Shown in pieces: positions 1 through 5,769 of a stretch of 17,630 nucleotides of DNA (its first letter is position 1; the number at the start of each line of letters is the position of its first letter). Source of the stretch: an uncultured Holophagales bacterium (lineage in GTDB: Bacteria; Acidobacteriota; Thermoanaerobaculia; UBA5066); NCBI GenBank assembly GCA_937927565.1, contig CALBDV010000057.1, forward strand, positions 1-17,630, given 5' to 3'. The notes beneath the pieces were generated by a model. The model ran no database searches. It was not told the DNA's origin and was given only the letters and a program-made list of their open reading frames with translations. The position numbers and the translations under genes are program-made.

Positions 1-44
1 TCGCACTCTAGAGGTCGGGAGTTCGATCCTCCTCAGCTCCACCA
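1..44 (+). tRNA. tRNA-Ala(CGC), 3' part only
   Basis: The window opens inside the anticodon loop. Base 1 is U33, bases 2-4 (CGC) are the anticodon, 12-16 (AGGTC) are the variable loop, 17-21 and 29-33 form the T stem around the loop TTCGATC (22-28), 34-40 are the 3' acceptor strand CAGCTCC, 41 is the discriminator A and 42-44 an encoded CCA. T at position 38 corresponds to U70, as needed for the G3:U70 pair that marks alanine tRNAs. The 5' half lies outside the window, so the anticodon reading depends on alignment of the loop, but the 3' strand closely resembles bacterial tRNA-Ala. Confidence 0.88.
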
Positions 45-61
45 TTCAATTCAAACGAGTT

Positions 62-85
62 AGCGCCCCACCCGGGGCGCTTTTT
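62..85 (+). terminator. Rho-independent terminator after the tRNA
   Basis: A perfect 8-bp stem (AGCGCCCC at 62-69 and GGGGCGCT at 74-81) with the loop ACCC is followed directly by a T run (82-85). It sits 17 bases after the tRNA CCA end, so it most likely ends the tRNA transcript. Confidence 0.9.
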
Positions 86-157
86 CGTGGGCTCGGCTGG
101 CCGCGCGAGCCGCCCGCGAACAGGCTCACCCGGATCTCGCGTCTTCGCGCCGCCGGG

Positions 158-697
158 TCAGGCCGAAAGCCTGGAAGCGATGGCCCGTACGGTGGTGAGG
201 TTGCGGAACGTCGCCTTCAGCCCGAGGGCCTTCTCGAGCTTCGCTCCCGAGAAGTCCGAGTCGGACGAGCGGATGCGGCAGAGCCACCAGACCTCGCGCC
301 CGCTCACCGCGAGCTCGTCGGTCGGCGTCCGGAAGCCGTGGACGAGGGCATGCTGCTCGGGGCTCGGCGGCTCCTTCAGGAACCCGACGTAGACCCCCTG
401 GGCCTCGCCGACGTCCTCGGCTGCGAAGGGCTCGTACGCGGCCACGGCCGAGAGCTCGGCGGGCGTCCGGAGGAACGTCGCCACCTCCCAGCCGAGCGCC
501 GACTCCAGCGATTTCTCGATCTTCGCCTCGAGCGTCGCGGGCCGGCCCCTCCCGGCCGTGAAGAGGACGTTCCCGCTCGCGATGTGCGTCGAGACGCCCG
601 TGAATCCCGTCTCCTCGAAGAGCTGCCGCAGCCTCTCCATCTTCACGACGCGGCCGCCGACGTTCACGGCGCGGAGGAAGGCGGCGTACCGGGGCAC
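158..697 (-). CDS. DUF1697 family protein
   Basis: This 179-residue protein has the typical length and N-terminus of the DUF1697 family (YAAFLRAVNVGG at residues 4-15, then a conserved THIASGNVLF at 37-46). The biochemical role of the family is not established; it is a small cytosolic alpha/beta protein found singly in many bacteria. There is no signal peptide or membrane segment. The start is a GTG at 697, chosen because the family begins within a few residues of the AFLR motif. A TATAAT hexamer lies only 6 bases upstream (704-709 on the minus strand), so the message may be leaderless. The next gene upstream on the same strand is the VIT transporter, 54 bases away. Family assignment is firm, function unknown. 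Confidence 0.88.
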   Translation of the reverse strand: MPRYAAFLRAVNVGGRVVKMERLRQLFEETGFTGVSTHIASGNVLFTAGRGRPATLEAKIEKSLESALGWEVATFLRTPAELSAVAAYEPFAAEDVGEAQGVYVGFLKEPPSPEQHALVHGFRTPTDELAVSGREVWWLCRIRSSDSDFSGAKLEKALGLKATFRNLTTVRAIASRLSA

Positions 698-703
698 GCC
701 CCG

Positions 704-734
704 ATTATAGGGTCAGGTCTTGATTTTCTATTAC
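704..734 (-). repeat. CAAGACCTGACCC-type dispersed motif with a TATAAT box
   Basis: Read on the minus strand, the gap between the VIT gene and the DUF1697 gene contains AAATCAAGACCTGACCC followed at once by TATAAT. The AT-rich half stands out from its GC-rich surroundings. From memory, CAAGACCTGACCC-like strings recur around REP-associated tyrosine transposase elements and other short dispersed repeats in many bacteria. Only one copy is present here, so repeat status cannot be shown from this window. The TATAAT could serve as the -10 box for the DUF1697 gene; no good -35 box is seen. Confidence 0.4.
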
Positions 735-751
735 AGCCTCGGGTTTCCGCC

Positions 752-1474
752 TCAGCCTGCGGCGCCGAAGAGCATTCCCGCCGCGGCCGTGACGGCCATG
801 GCGACCGCCCCCCAGAACGTGACCCGCCCCGAGCCGACGAGGACGGAGGCTCCGCCGACCCGGGCCGCGAGGGCGCCGAGCGCGGCCAGGAGCACGAGCG
901 TCGTGCCGACCATGACCGGGACGAGCTGGGCTCTCGGGACCAGGGCGACCGTGAGGACGGGAAGGGCGGCGCCGACCGCGAAGCTCGCGGCGGACGCGAG
1001 CGCCGCCTGGAGCGGGCGGGCGGCGGTGAGGTCGTGGATTCCGAGCTCGTCCCGGGCGTGGGCGCCGAGGGCGTCGTGCGCCATCAGCTGCTCGGCGACC
1101 CGGGCCGCCAGCTCGGGGTCGAGGCCCCGGGCGGCGTAGATGCCGGCCAGCTCGGCGCGCTCGCCGTGCTCGTCGGTGGCGAGCTCGCCGCGCTCCCGCT
1201 CGAGATCGGCCCGCTCCGTGTCGGACTGGGAGCTGACCGAGACGTACTCGCCGGCAGCCATCGACATCGCGCCGGCCAGGAGGCCTGCGACGGCCGAGAC
1301 GATGATCGCCTGGGGGGCGGCCCCGGCCGCGGCGACGCCGACGACGAGGCTGGCGGTGGAGATGAGCCCGTCGTTCGCCCCGAGGACAGAGGCGCGAAGC
1401 CATCCGATGCGGTCGCTGCGGTGAAGCTCGCGGTGGCGCGAGTAGCGGGCCGGCGTGAGGGTCGAGGCGTGCAT
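752..1474 (-). CDS. VIT1/CCC1 family Fe2+/Mn2+ transporter
   Basis: This 240-residue membrane protein belongs to the VIT family (DUF125), which moves Fe2+ or Mn2+ out of the cytosol by proton exchange. The family signature GANDGLIST is at residues 32-40 and the second conserved stretch, SMAAGEYVSVSSQ, at 71-83. A long hydrophilic, Glu/Asp-rich helical part (about 84-150) matches the cytoplasmic metal-binding domain between helices 2 and 3. Three further hydrophobic segments follow (about 155-238), giving the expected five. The start is ATG at 1474; only G-rich sequence precedes it (CGTCGGGGG), so the ribosome site is weak. It is divergent from the DASS transporter with a 44-base gap. Which metal it carries cannot be read from sequence. 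Confidence 0.9.
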   Translation of the reverse strand: MHASTLTPARYSRHRELHRSDRIGWLRASVLGANDGLISTASLVVGVAAAGAAPQAIIVSAVAGLLAGAMSMAAGEYVSVSSQSDTERADLERERGELATDEHGERAELAGIYAARGLDPELAARVAEQLMAHDALGAHARDELGIHDLTAARPLQAALASAASFAVGAALPVLTVALVPRAQLVPVMVGTTLVLLAALGALAARVGGASVLVGSGRVTFWGAVAMAVTAAAGMLFGAAG

Positions 1475-1500
1475 CCCCCGACGATAGCGCTGTTCGGGGG
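1475..1500. promoter_or_regulatory. Inverted repeat in the VIT/DASS divergent gap
   Basis: CCCCCG (1475-1480) and CGGGGG (1495-1500) form perfect 6-bp arms around a 14-base centre that itself contains the palindrome AGCGCT (1486-1491). The element fills most of the 44-base gap between two divergent transporter genes and abuts the VIT start codon. It could be a shared operator or a 5' hairpin. No regulator is identified, and the arms are low in complexity. Confidence 0.35.
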
Positions 1501-1518
1501 CTAGACTTCTTCCCGACG

Positions 1519-3045
1519 GTGCCGGAGTCCACGCTTCCTCCCACGTCCGATCCCCCGGAGGGGCGCCTCTCCGAGACGGAGCTGCGCTTCGAGAGGCGCC
1601 GCAGGAAGACCGGGCTCGTCCTGGGCCCGGTCGCGTTCGCCCTGCTCCTCGCCTTCCCTCCGCCGAGCCTCGGGGCCGGGGCCGGGCAGCTCCTCGCGGT
1701 CGTCGCGTGGGTCCTCGTCTGGTGGATCACCGAGGCCGTCCCGCTTCCCGTGACGGCGGTTCTCGGTCCGGCCCTTACCGTCGTCCTCGGAGTCGTCCCG
1801 GTCCGGGAAGCGTTCGCGCCGTTCGGCGATCCGATCATCTTCCTGTTCCTGGGTTCGTTCCTCCTGGCCCGGGCGATGAGTGCACACGGGCTCGACCGGC
1901 GCCTCGCGCGGGCGGTCCTGGCGCTCCCGGCCGCGAGCTCCTCCCCGCAGCGCGTCGTCTGGACGTTCGCGGCGCTCGCTGCGGTCCTCTCGATGTGGGT
2001 CTCCAATTCCGCCACGACGGCCATGCTCTTTCCGATCGCGCTCGGGGTCCTCGGGACGATGGACGAGGGAAGGGGTCGGTCCTCGGCGCTCGCTCGGTCG
2101 CTCCTGCTCGCGTGCGCCTACGGCGCTTCGGTGGGCGGCATCGGGACGCCCGTGGGCTCTCCCCCGAACCTCGTCGCCATCGGGCAGCTCTCGTCCCTGG
2201 CCGGGATTCAGGTCGGGTTCGTGCCGTGGCTTCTCGTCGCCCTTCCCGTGATGCTGGCGATGATCGGCGTCGCGGCCCTGGTCCTTGGCGTGCCGCTCCG
2301 GGGTGGCGTGGCGACCAGACCCGCAGGCCCGGCAAACCCCGTTTCCGCCGCGCCCGCCGGGGCGATGACCGCCGGAGAGCGGAGCGTCACCGTCGCGTTC
2401 CTCTTCACCGTCACCCTCTGGGTGACCCCGGGAATCCTGTCCCTCGTCCTCGGCTCCAGCCATCCGGTGTCGACGGCGCTCGGTCGCGCGCTTCCGGAGG
2501 GGGCGGTCGCGGTCCTCGGGGCGGCGCTCCTGTTCGTCCTCCCGGGAGGGGGAAGCGAGCGCCGTTGCGCGCTCACCTGGAGCGAGGCGACGCAGATCGA
2601 CTGGGGGACGCTGCTCCTCTTCGGCGGAGGGCTCTCGCTCGGCAGTGCGATGTTCCGCCTGGGCCTCTCGGAGGCGCTCGGGCATGGCCTCGTTTCGGCG
2701 ACCGGCGTCTCGACGACGGTGGGTCTGACCATCGTCTTCACCGTCTTTTCCATCTTCTTCACCGAGGTCACCTCGAACACGGCGGCCGCCACGATGCTGA
2801 TTCCCCTGGCCATCGCGAGCGCGCAGGCCGCGGGCGCCTCGCCGCTCGAGCCGGCCCTCGGCTGCGCGCTCGGGTGCAGCATGGCCTTCATGCTCCCCGT
2901 CGCGACGCCGCCCAACGCGATCGTCTACGGCTCCGGCCTCGTCCCCATCGGCACGATGGCGCGTGCTGGCCTGTGGATGAACGTCGCTGCCTGCATCGTC
3001 ATCCCGGCCGGGGTCCTGATACTGGTGCCGCTCGTCCTGAAGTAG
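1519..3045 (+). CDS. DASS/SLC13 family sodium-dependent anion transporter
   Basis: This 508-residue inner-membrane protein is of the divalent anion:Na+ symporter family (CitT/SdcS/INDY type), which takes up dicarboxylates, citrate or sulfate. It shows many hydrophobic helices and the two-fold internal repeat of the family. The second substrate/sodium signature is canonical, SNT at residues 419-421 (EVTSNTAAATM). The first reads SNS at 162-164 (WVSNSATTAM) instead of SNT. Further conserved parts are WWITEAVPLPVTA near residue 68 and the GTPVGSPPNLVA hairpin at about 212-223. The start is GTG at 1519 with no clear Shine-Dalgarno; no later start fits the family N-terminus. A small hairpin (GGCGT-CAGG-ACGCC, 3050-3063) follows the stop. 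Substrate is not predictable from sequence alone. Confidence 0.9.
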   Translation: MPESTLPPTSDPPEGRLSETELRFERRRRKTGLVLGPVAFALLLAFPPPSLGAGAGQLLAVVAWVLVWWITEAVPLPVTAVLGPALTVVLGVVPVREAFAPFGDPIIFLFLGSFLLARAMSAHGLDRRLARAVLALPAASSSPQRVVWTFAALAAVLSMWVSNSATTAMLFPIALGVLGTMDEGRGRSSALARSLLLACAYGASVGGIGTPVGSPPNLVAIGQLSSLAGIQVGFVPWLLVALPVMLAMIGVAALVLGVPLRGGVATRPAGPANPVSAAPAGAMTAGERSVTVAFLFTVTLWVTPGILSLVLGSSHPVSTALGRALPEGAVAVLGAALLFVLPGGGSERRCALTWSEATQIDWGTLLLFGGGLSLGSAMFRLGLSEALGHGLVSATGVSTTVGLTIVFTVFSIFFTEVTSNTAAATMLIPLAIASAQAAGASPLEPALGCALGCSMAFMLPVATPPNAIVYGSGLVPIGTMARAGLWMNVAACIVIPAGVLILVPLVLK

Positions 3046-3053
3046 GGGCGGCG

Positions 3054-3227
3054 TCAGGACGCCCGGCCGGAGTACGGCGCGACGTCGCCGACGGTGTCGA
3101 TGGATTCGTGTGCGAGGACGGGGGCCCGGACGTCGCGGCGCGCCAGGAAACTGGCGGCCGCGCGGACGAGCCCCGCCACTCCCGAGTCGACGATTTCGAC
3201 CTCCGGAAGCCGCCTCGCGTCAGGGGC
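3054..3227 (-). pseudogene. Glutamate racemase-like fragment
   Basis: A short minus-strand frame, open between stops at 3255-3257 and 3054-3056, has strongly biased GC3 codons and reads PEVEIVDSGVAGLVRAAASF and then a tail ending PYSGRAS. The pattern P-x-V-x-hydrophobic-V-D-S-G followed by an amphipathic helix resembles the C-terminal strand and helix of glutamate/aspartate racemases. The DSGxxGL stretch also resembles their N-terminal motif. It has no start codon or ribosome site of its own, and its upstream end overlaps the 3' end of the papain-like gene in another frame. It is therefore best read as the remnant of a larger gene cut off at about 3227. Family assignment is tentative. Confidence 0.4.
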
Positions 3228-3666
3228 GCCAGAGGAAGTACTGGCCCTTCGCGCTCATGTAGTGGTCCCAGGGCCGCGTCCGGTAGCTGCCGTCTCTCGT
3301 CTCCATGGCGGAAATCGTGGCGTTGTCGATGCCGTAGACCAGGTTGGCGTGCCAGTCGGACCCGCCGACGCACCACATGATCACGACGTGGCTCTTGAGG
3401 AGCTTGTCCTCGATGTCGTACGGCAGGCAGATGGTCCCCGCGAGATCCAGGCGGCAGCCGTGAGTGGCCATTTTCGTCTTCAGCCGCGCGAGGTTGGTGG
3501 AGTTGAGCCCGTAACCGCTCGAGGCAACGCCGTACGCGAGGTACAGGTCCTGCTCGCGGTAGGTGGGAATCCCGGAGTTGATCCGGCTGAACGAGTCGAT
3601 CGCCGCTGCCCAGCAGGAGTTGGGATGGTTCTGCTTGTTCAGGGGCGGCTTGGCCCGATAGTGCAT
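3220..3666 (-). CDS. Small papain-like cysteine protease
   Basis: This 148-residue protein resembles the papain-like/AvrRpt2-type cysteine protease group. The N-terminal motif QNHPNSCWAAA holds the presumed nucleophile Cys18. Gln12 lies six residues before it, the same spacing as the oxyanion-hole Gln and catalytic Cys of papain. The presumed general base is His106 in SDWHANLVYGID, with Asp114/Asn115 nearby as possible third residue. There is no signal peptide, prodomain or membrane segment, so the protein is predicted to be a bare, cytosolic catalytic core or to leave the cell by an unknown route. The start is ATG at 3666, preceded by AGAGG seven bases upstream. It stands alone: 163 bases of non-coding sequence separate it from glutaminase. 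Target and role are unknown. Confidence 0.75.
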   Translation of the reverse strand: MHYRAKPPLNKQNHPNSCWAAAIDSFSRINSGIPTYREQDLYLAYGVASSGYGLNSTNLARLKTKMATHGCRLDLAGTICLPYDIEDKLLKSHVVIMWCVGGSDWHANLVYGIDNATISAMETRDGSYRTRPWDHYMSAKGQYFLWRP

Positions 3667-3829
3667 TTTCTCGCCTCTTTCGTTCCCGGACTTGTTGGTG
3701 ACTGCAATGTGTGGAGACGAGATCTCGATTGCAAGGACGAAGCGCCGGGGCGGTGTCCACGATCACAGTTGGACTGGAGTGCCCCGGCAGCCGGGTGCGA
3801 CCTCGACGGCGCCGGCGTTGCCGATCGAC

Positions 3830-4741
3830 TCAGAAGATCGACAGCGCCGTCTTCGTCGTCAGAAGCTCGAGGGCCATCGTTCCGGCGAGCGAGTTCCCTT
3901 TCTCGCTCAGGCCCGGCGACCAGACGGTCGCCACGAACCGGCCCGGCATCACGGCCACCACGCCGCCTCCCACGCCGCTCTTGGCCGGGAGGCCGACCCG
4001 GTAGGCGTAGTCGCCCGCCTCGTCGTAGACGCCGCAGGTCAGCATCACGGAGTTCACGCGCTTCACCTGACGCGCCGTGGCGATCGGCTCTCCGCCCGCA
4101 GCGAACCCGCCCGCGGCCAGGTACTGGAAGGCGGCGGCCAGCTCGGCACAGCTCATCGAGAGCGAGCAGAGGAGGAAGTAGGCGTCGAGGACGCGGTCCG
4201 GGTCGTTCCTCAGGTTCCCGAAGGACTTGAGGAAATGGGCGAGCGCGCGGTTCCGGTGCCCGGTGGCCCGTTCCGCCTCGGCGACCGACGTGTCGTAGCC
4301 GACGGAGGAGTCCGCGCAGGCGCTGCGGACGAAATCGAGGACGAGGTCCTGCCCGTCGGGCTGGTGGCTCAGGACCAGGTCGAGGACGACGAGCGCGCCG
4401 GCGTTGATGAACGGGTTCCTCGGGATCCCGCGCTCGACCTCGAGCTGGACGAGCGAGTTGAACGCCGTGCCGGACGGCTCGCGGCCGACGCGCTCCCAGA
4501 CGGCATCCCCCTCCAGCCGCATCGCGAGCGTCAGGCTGAAGACCTTCGCGATGCTCTGGATCGAGAACCGCTCCTCGGCGTCCCCGACGGAGAAGACCTC
4601 GCCGCCAATCGTCCGGACGACCATCCCGAAGCGGTCCGGTGGAACGAGGGCCAGCGGAGGGATGTATTCGGCGACCCGGCCCTGGCCGACGAGCGGTTTC
4701 ACCTCGTCGGCGATCTCCTGCAGGGTTCTCTGGTAGTCCAC
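3830..4741 (-). CDS. glsA: Glutaminase
   Basis: This 303-residue protein is a full-length serine-dependent beta-lactamase-like glutaminase that hydrolyses glutamine to glutamate and ammonia in the cytosol. The catalytic pair is visible as Ser63-x-x-Lys66 in FSIQSIAKVFSL. Other conserved family blocks include GTAFNSLVQLE with RNPFINAGA and the C-terminal PAKSGVGGG. The start is GTG at 4741; an in-frame TAA only three codons upstream rules out a longer protein. No clear Shine-Dalgarno is seen. The gene diverges from the TrmB-type regulator across a 155-base gap. It has no amidase partner or transporter beside it, so it acts as a single-gene function, plausibly in nitrogen supply or acid tolerance. 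Confidence 0.96.
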   Translation of the reverse strand: MDYQRTLQEIADEVKPLVGQGRVAEYIPPLALVPPDRFGMVVRTIGGEVFSVGDAEERFSIQSIAKVFSLTLAMRLEGDAVWERVGREPSGTAFNSLVQLEVERGIPRNPFINAGALVVLDLVLSHQPDGQDLVLDFVRSACADSSVGYDTSVAEAERATGHRNRALAHFLKSFGNLRNDPDRVLDAYFLLCSLSMSCAELAAAFQYLAAGGFAAGGEPIATARQVKRVNSVMLTCGVYDEAGDYAYRVGLPAKSGVGGGVVAVMPGRFVATVWSPGLSEKGNSLAGTMALELLTTKTALSIF

Positions 4742-4857
4742 GACCCGATGTTACCGGGCAGCCGGGCGGCAACGGCGGTCATGGCGGGAACGAGCGTCAT
4801 CGGCTGAACTGGCCCGGAGGGACCCGGACTGTGGAACCTGATCCTCCCGACTCTCCC

Positions 4858-4894
4858 TTGACACTGGGCGAACGTCGCCCCAACTTATTAGTTG
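4858..4894 (+). promoter_or_regulatory. Promoter/operator region of the TrmB-protease operon
   Basis: A consensus-like TTGACA (4858-4863) is followed by two adjacent inverted repeats: GGGCGA-ACG-TCGCCC (4866-4880) and CAACT-TATT-AGTTG (4881-4894). The second is AT-rich in a GC-rich setting, ends two bases before the ATG at 4897 and covers the only plausible -10 sequence. The spacing from TTGACA to any -10-like hexamer is long (about 19-22 bases), so the exact promoter is uncertain. The layout fits an operator for the regulator just downstream, but that is inference. Confidence 0.5.
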
Positions 4895-4896
4895 CG

Positions 4897-5769
4897 ATGA
4901 CTACTACTGGCGACGGCACACTCTCTAATGCACTACAGGGCATAGGCTTCTCCGAGATCGAGGCGCTCGTCTACGCCTTTCTCGTCGGGAGGGAGCCGGC
5001 CACCGGCTACCGCATCAGCCATGCCATCGGCAAGGCGACGGCAAACACCTACAAGGCCATTGCCTCGCTGGTGCAGCAGGGGGCGGTGCAGGTGGACGAA
5101 GGGGGAAACCGGCTCGTCAGGGCCGTCCCGCCCGACGAGCTCCTCGCGGGACTCGAGCGGCGCGCCCGCGAGAAGCGCGAGGCGGCCCGCGCAGCGCTCG
5201 CCGACCGGAGCGCCGACGTGGCGGACGACCGGGTCTATACCCTTCGCGGCCGCGACCAGGTCCTGGAGCGCGCCCGGGCGATGCTGGGACGGGCGCGGGA
5301 GATCGTCCTGGGCGACCTTTTCCCGGGTCCGCTCGAGGCGCTCGCCGCCGATCTCGCCGCCGCCGCTGCGCGCGGCGTCCGCGTCGTCGTGAAGGTCTAC
5401 TCCCCGCTCGACGTCCCGGGAGTCGCGGAGGTGCCGGAGGCCGACGCGGCTCGGGCTCTTTCCGGGTGGCCCGGCCAGCAGCTCTCCCTCGTCGCCGACG
5501 CCGACGAGCACCTCCTCGCTCTCTTCGACGCCCCTCTCGCGAACGTCCACCAGGCGGTCTGGAGCCGCAGCACGTTCCTCTCGTGTCTCCACCACAACCA
5601 CGTCGCCATGGAGATCCTCCACACCGCCTGGAAGGGGCGTGGATCCCTCCTGGGTGCCGACTCCCTCGTCGGCATCTCGCTCCTTTCGAGCCGGCCTGCA
5701 GGCCTGCGCCGCCTCCAGGAGCGCACCGGCGGCGCCGTCCCTTCCAAACCCGACGGAGAAGACCGATGA
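4897..5769 (+). CDS. TrmB family transcriptional regulator
   Basis: This 290-residue protein has an N-terminal TrmB-type winged helix (about residues 10-78: GIGFSEIEALVYAFLV, then GYRISHAIGKATANTYKAI). A charged, probably coiled-coil helix follows (about 84-108), and then a C-terminal domain (about 112-285) of the phospholipase D-like kind that in this group binds effectors (VYTLRGRDQVLERARAML, REIVLGDLF). TrmB proteins are best known as sugar-responsive regulators in archaea but also occur in bacteria. The open frame extends upstream, but ATG at 4897 gives the N-terminus expected for the family; only weak ribosome-binding sequence precedes it. Its stop overlaps the start of the aspartyl protease gene (ATGA at 5766-5769), so the two are probably translated together. 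The effector and target genes are unknown. Confidence 0.85.
   Translation: MTTTGDGTLSNALQGIGFSEIEALVYAFLVGREPATGYRISHAIGKATANTYKAIASLVQQGAVQVDEGGNRLVRAVPPDELLAGLERRAREKREAARAALADRSADVADDRVYTLRGRDQVLERARAMLGRAREIVLGDLFPGPLEALAADLAAAAARGVRVVVKVYSPLDVPGVAEVPEADAARALSGWPGQQLSLVADADEHLLALFDAPLANVHQAVWSRSTFLSCLHHNHVAMEILHTAWKGRGSLLGADSLVGISLLSSRPAGLRRLQERTGGAVPSKPDGEDR

Noticed and set aside
1..160. tRNA as an attachment site for an integrated element
   Set aside because: No integrase, no repeat of the tRNA 3' end elsewhere in the window, and ordinary genes follow.
338..2685. Long antisense open frames over the DUF1697, VIT and DASS genes
   Set aside because: They are rich in Arg, Gly, Pro and Ala, match no family and mirror genes with clear motifs; they arise from high GC3.
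1707..3380. 557-codon plus-strand frame overlapping the DASS gene
   Set aside because: Out of frame with the transporter, low-complexity Arg/Pro-rich product, no ribosome site.
3667..3829. Possible small gene or ncRNA between the papain-like gene and glutaminase
   Set aside because: Less GC-rich than its surroundings, but no frame with a start and ribosome site and only a 5-bp CCCGG/CCGGG hairpin without a T run.
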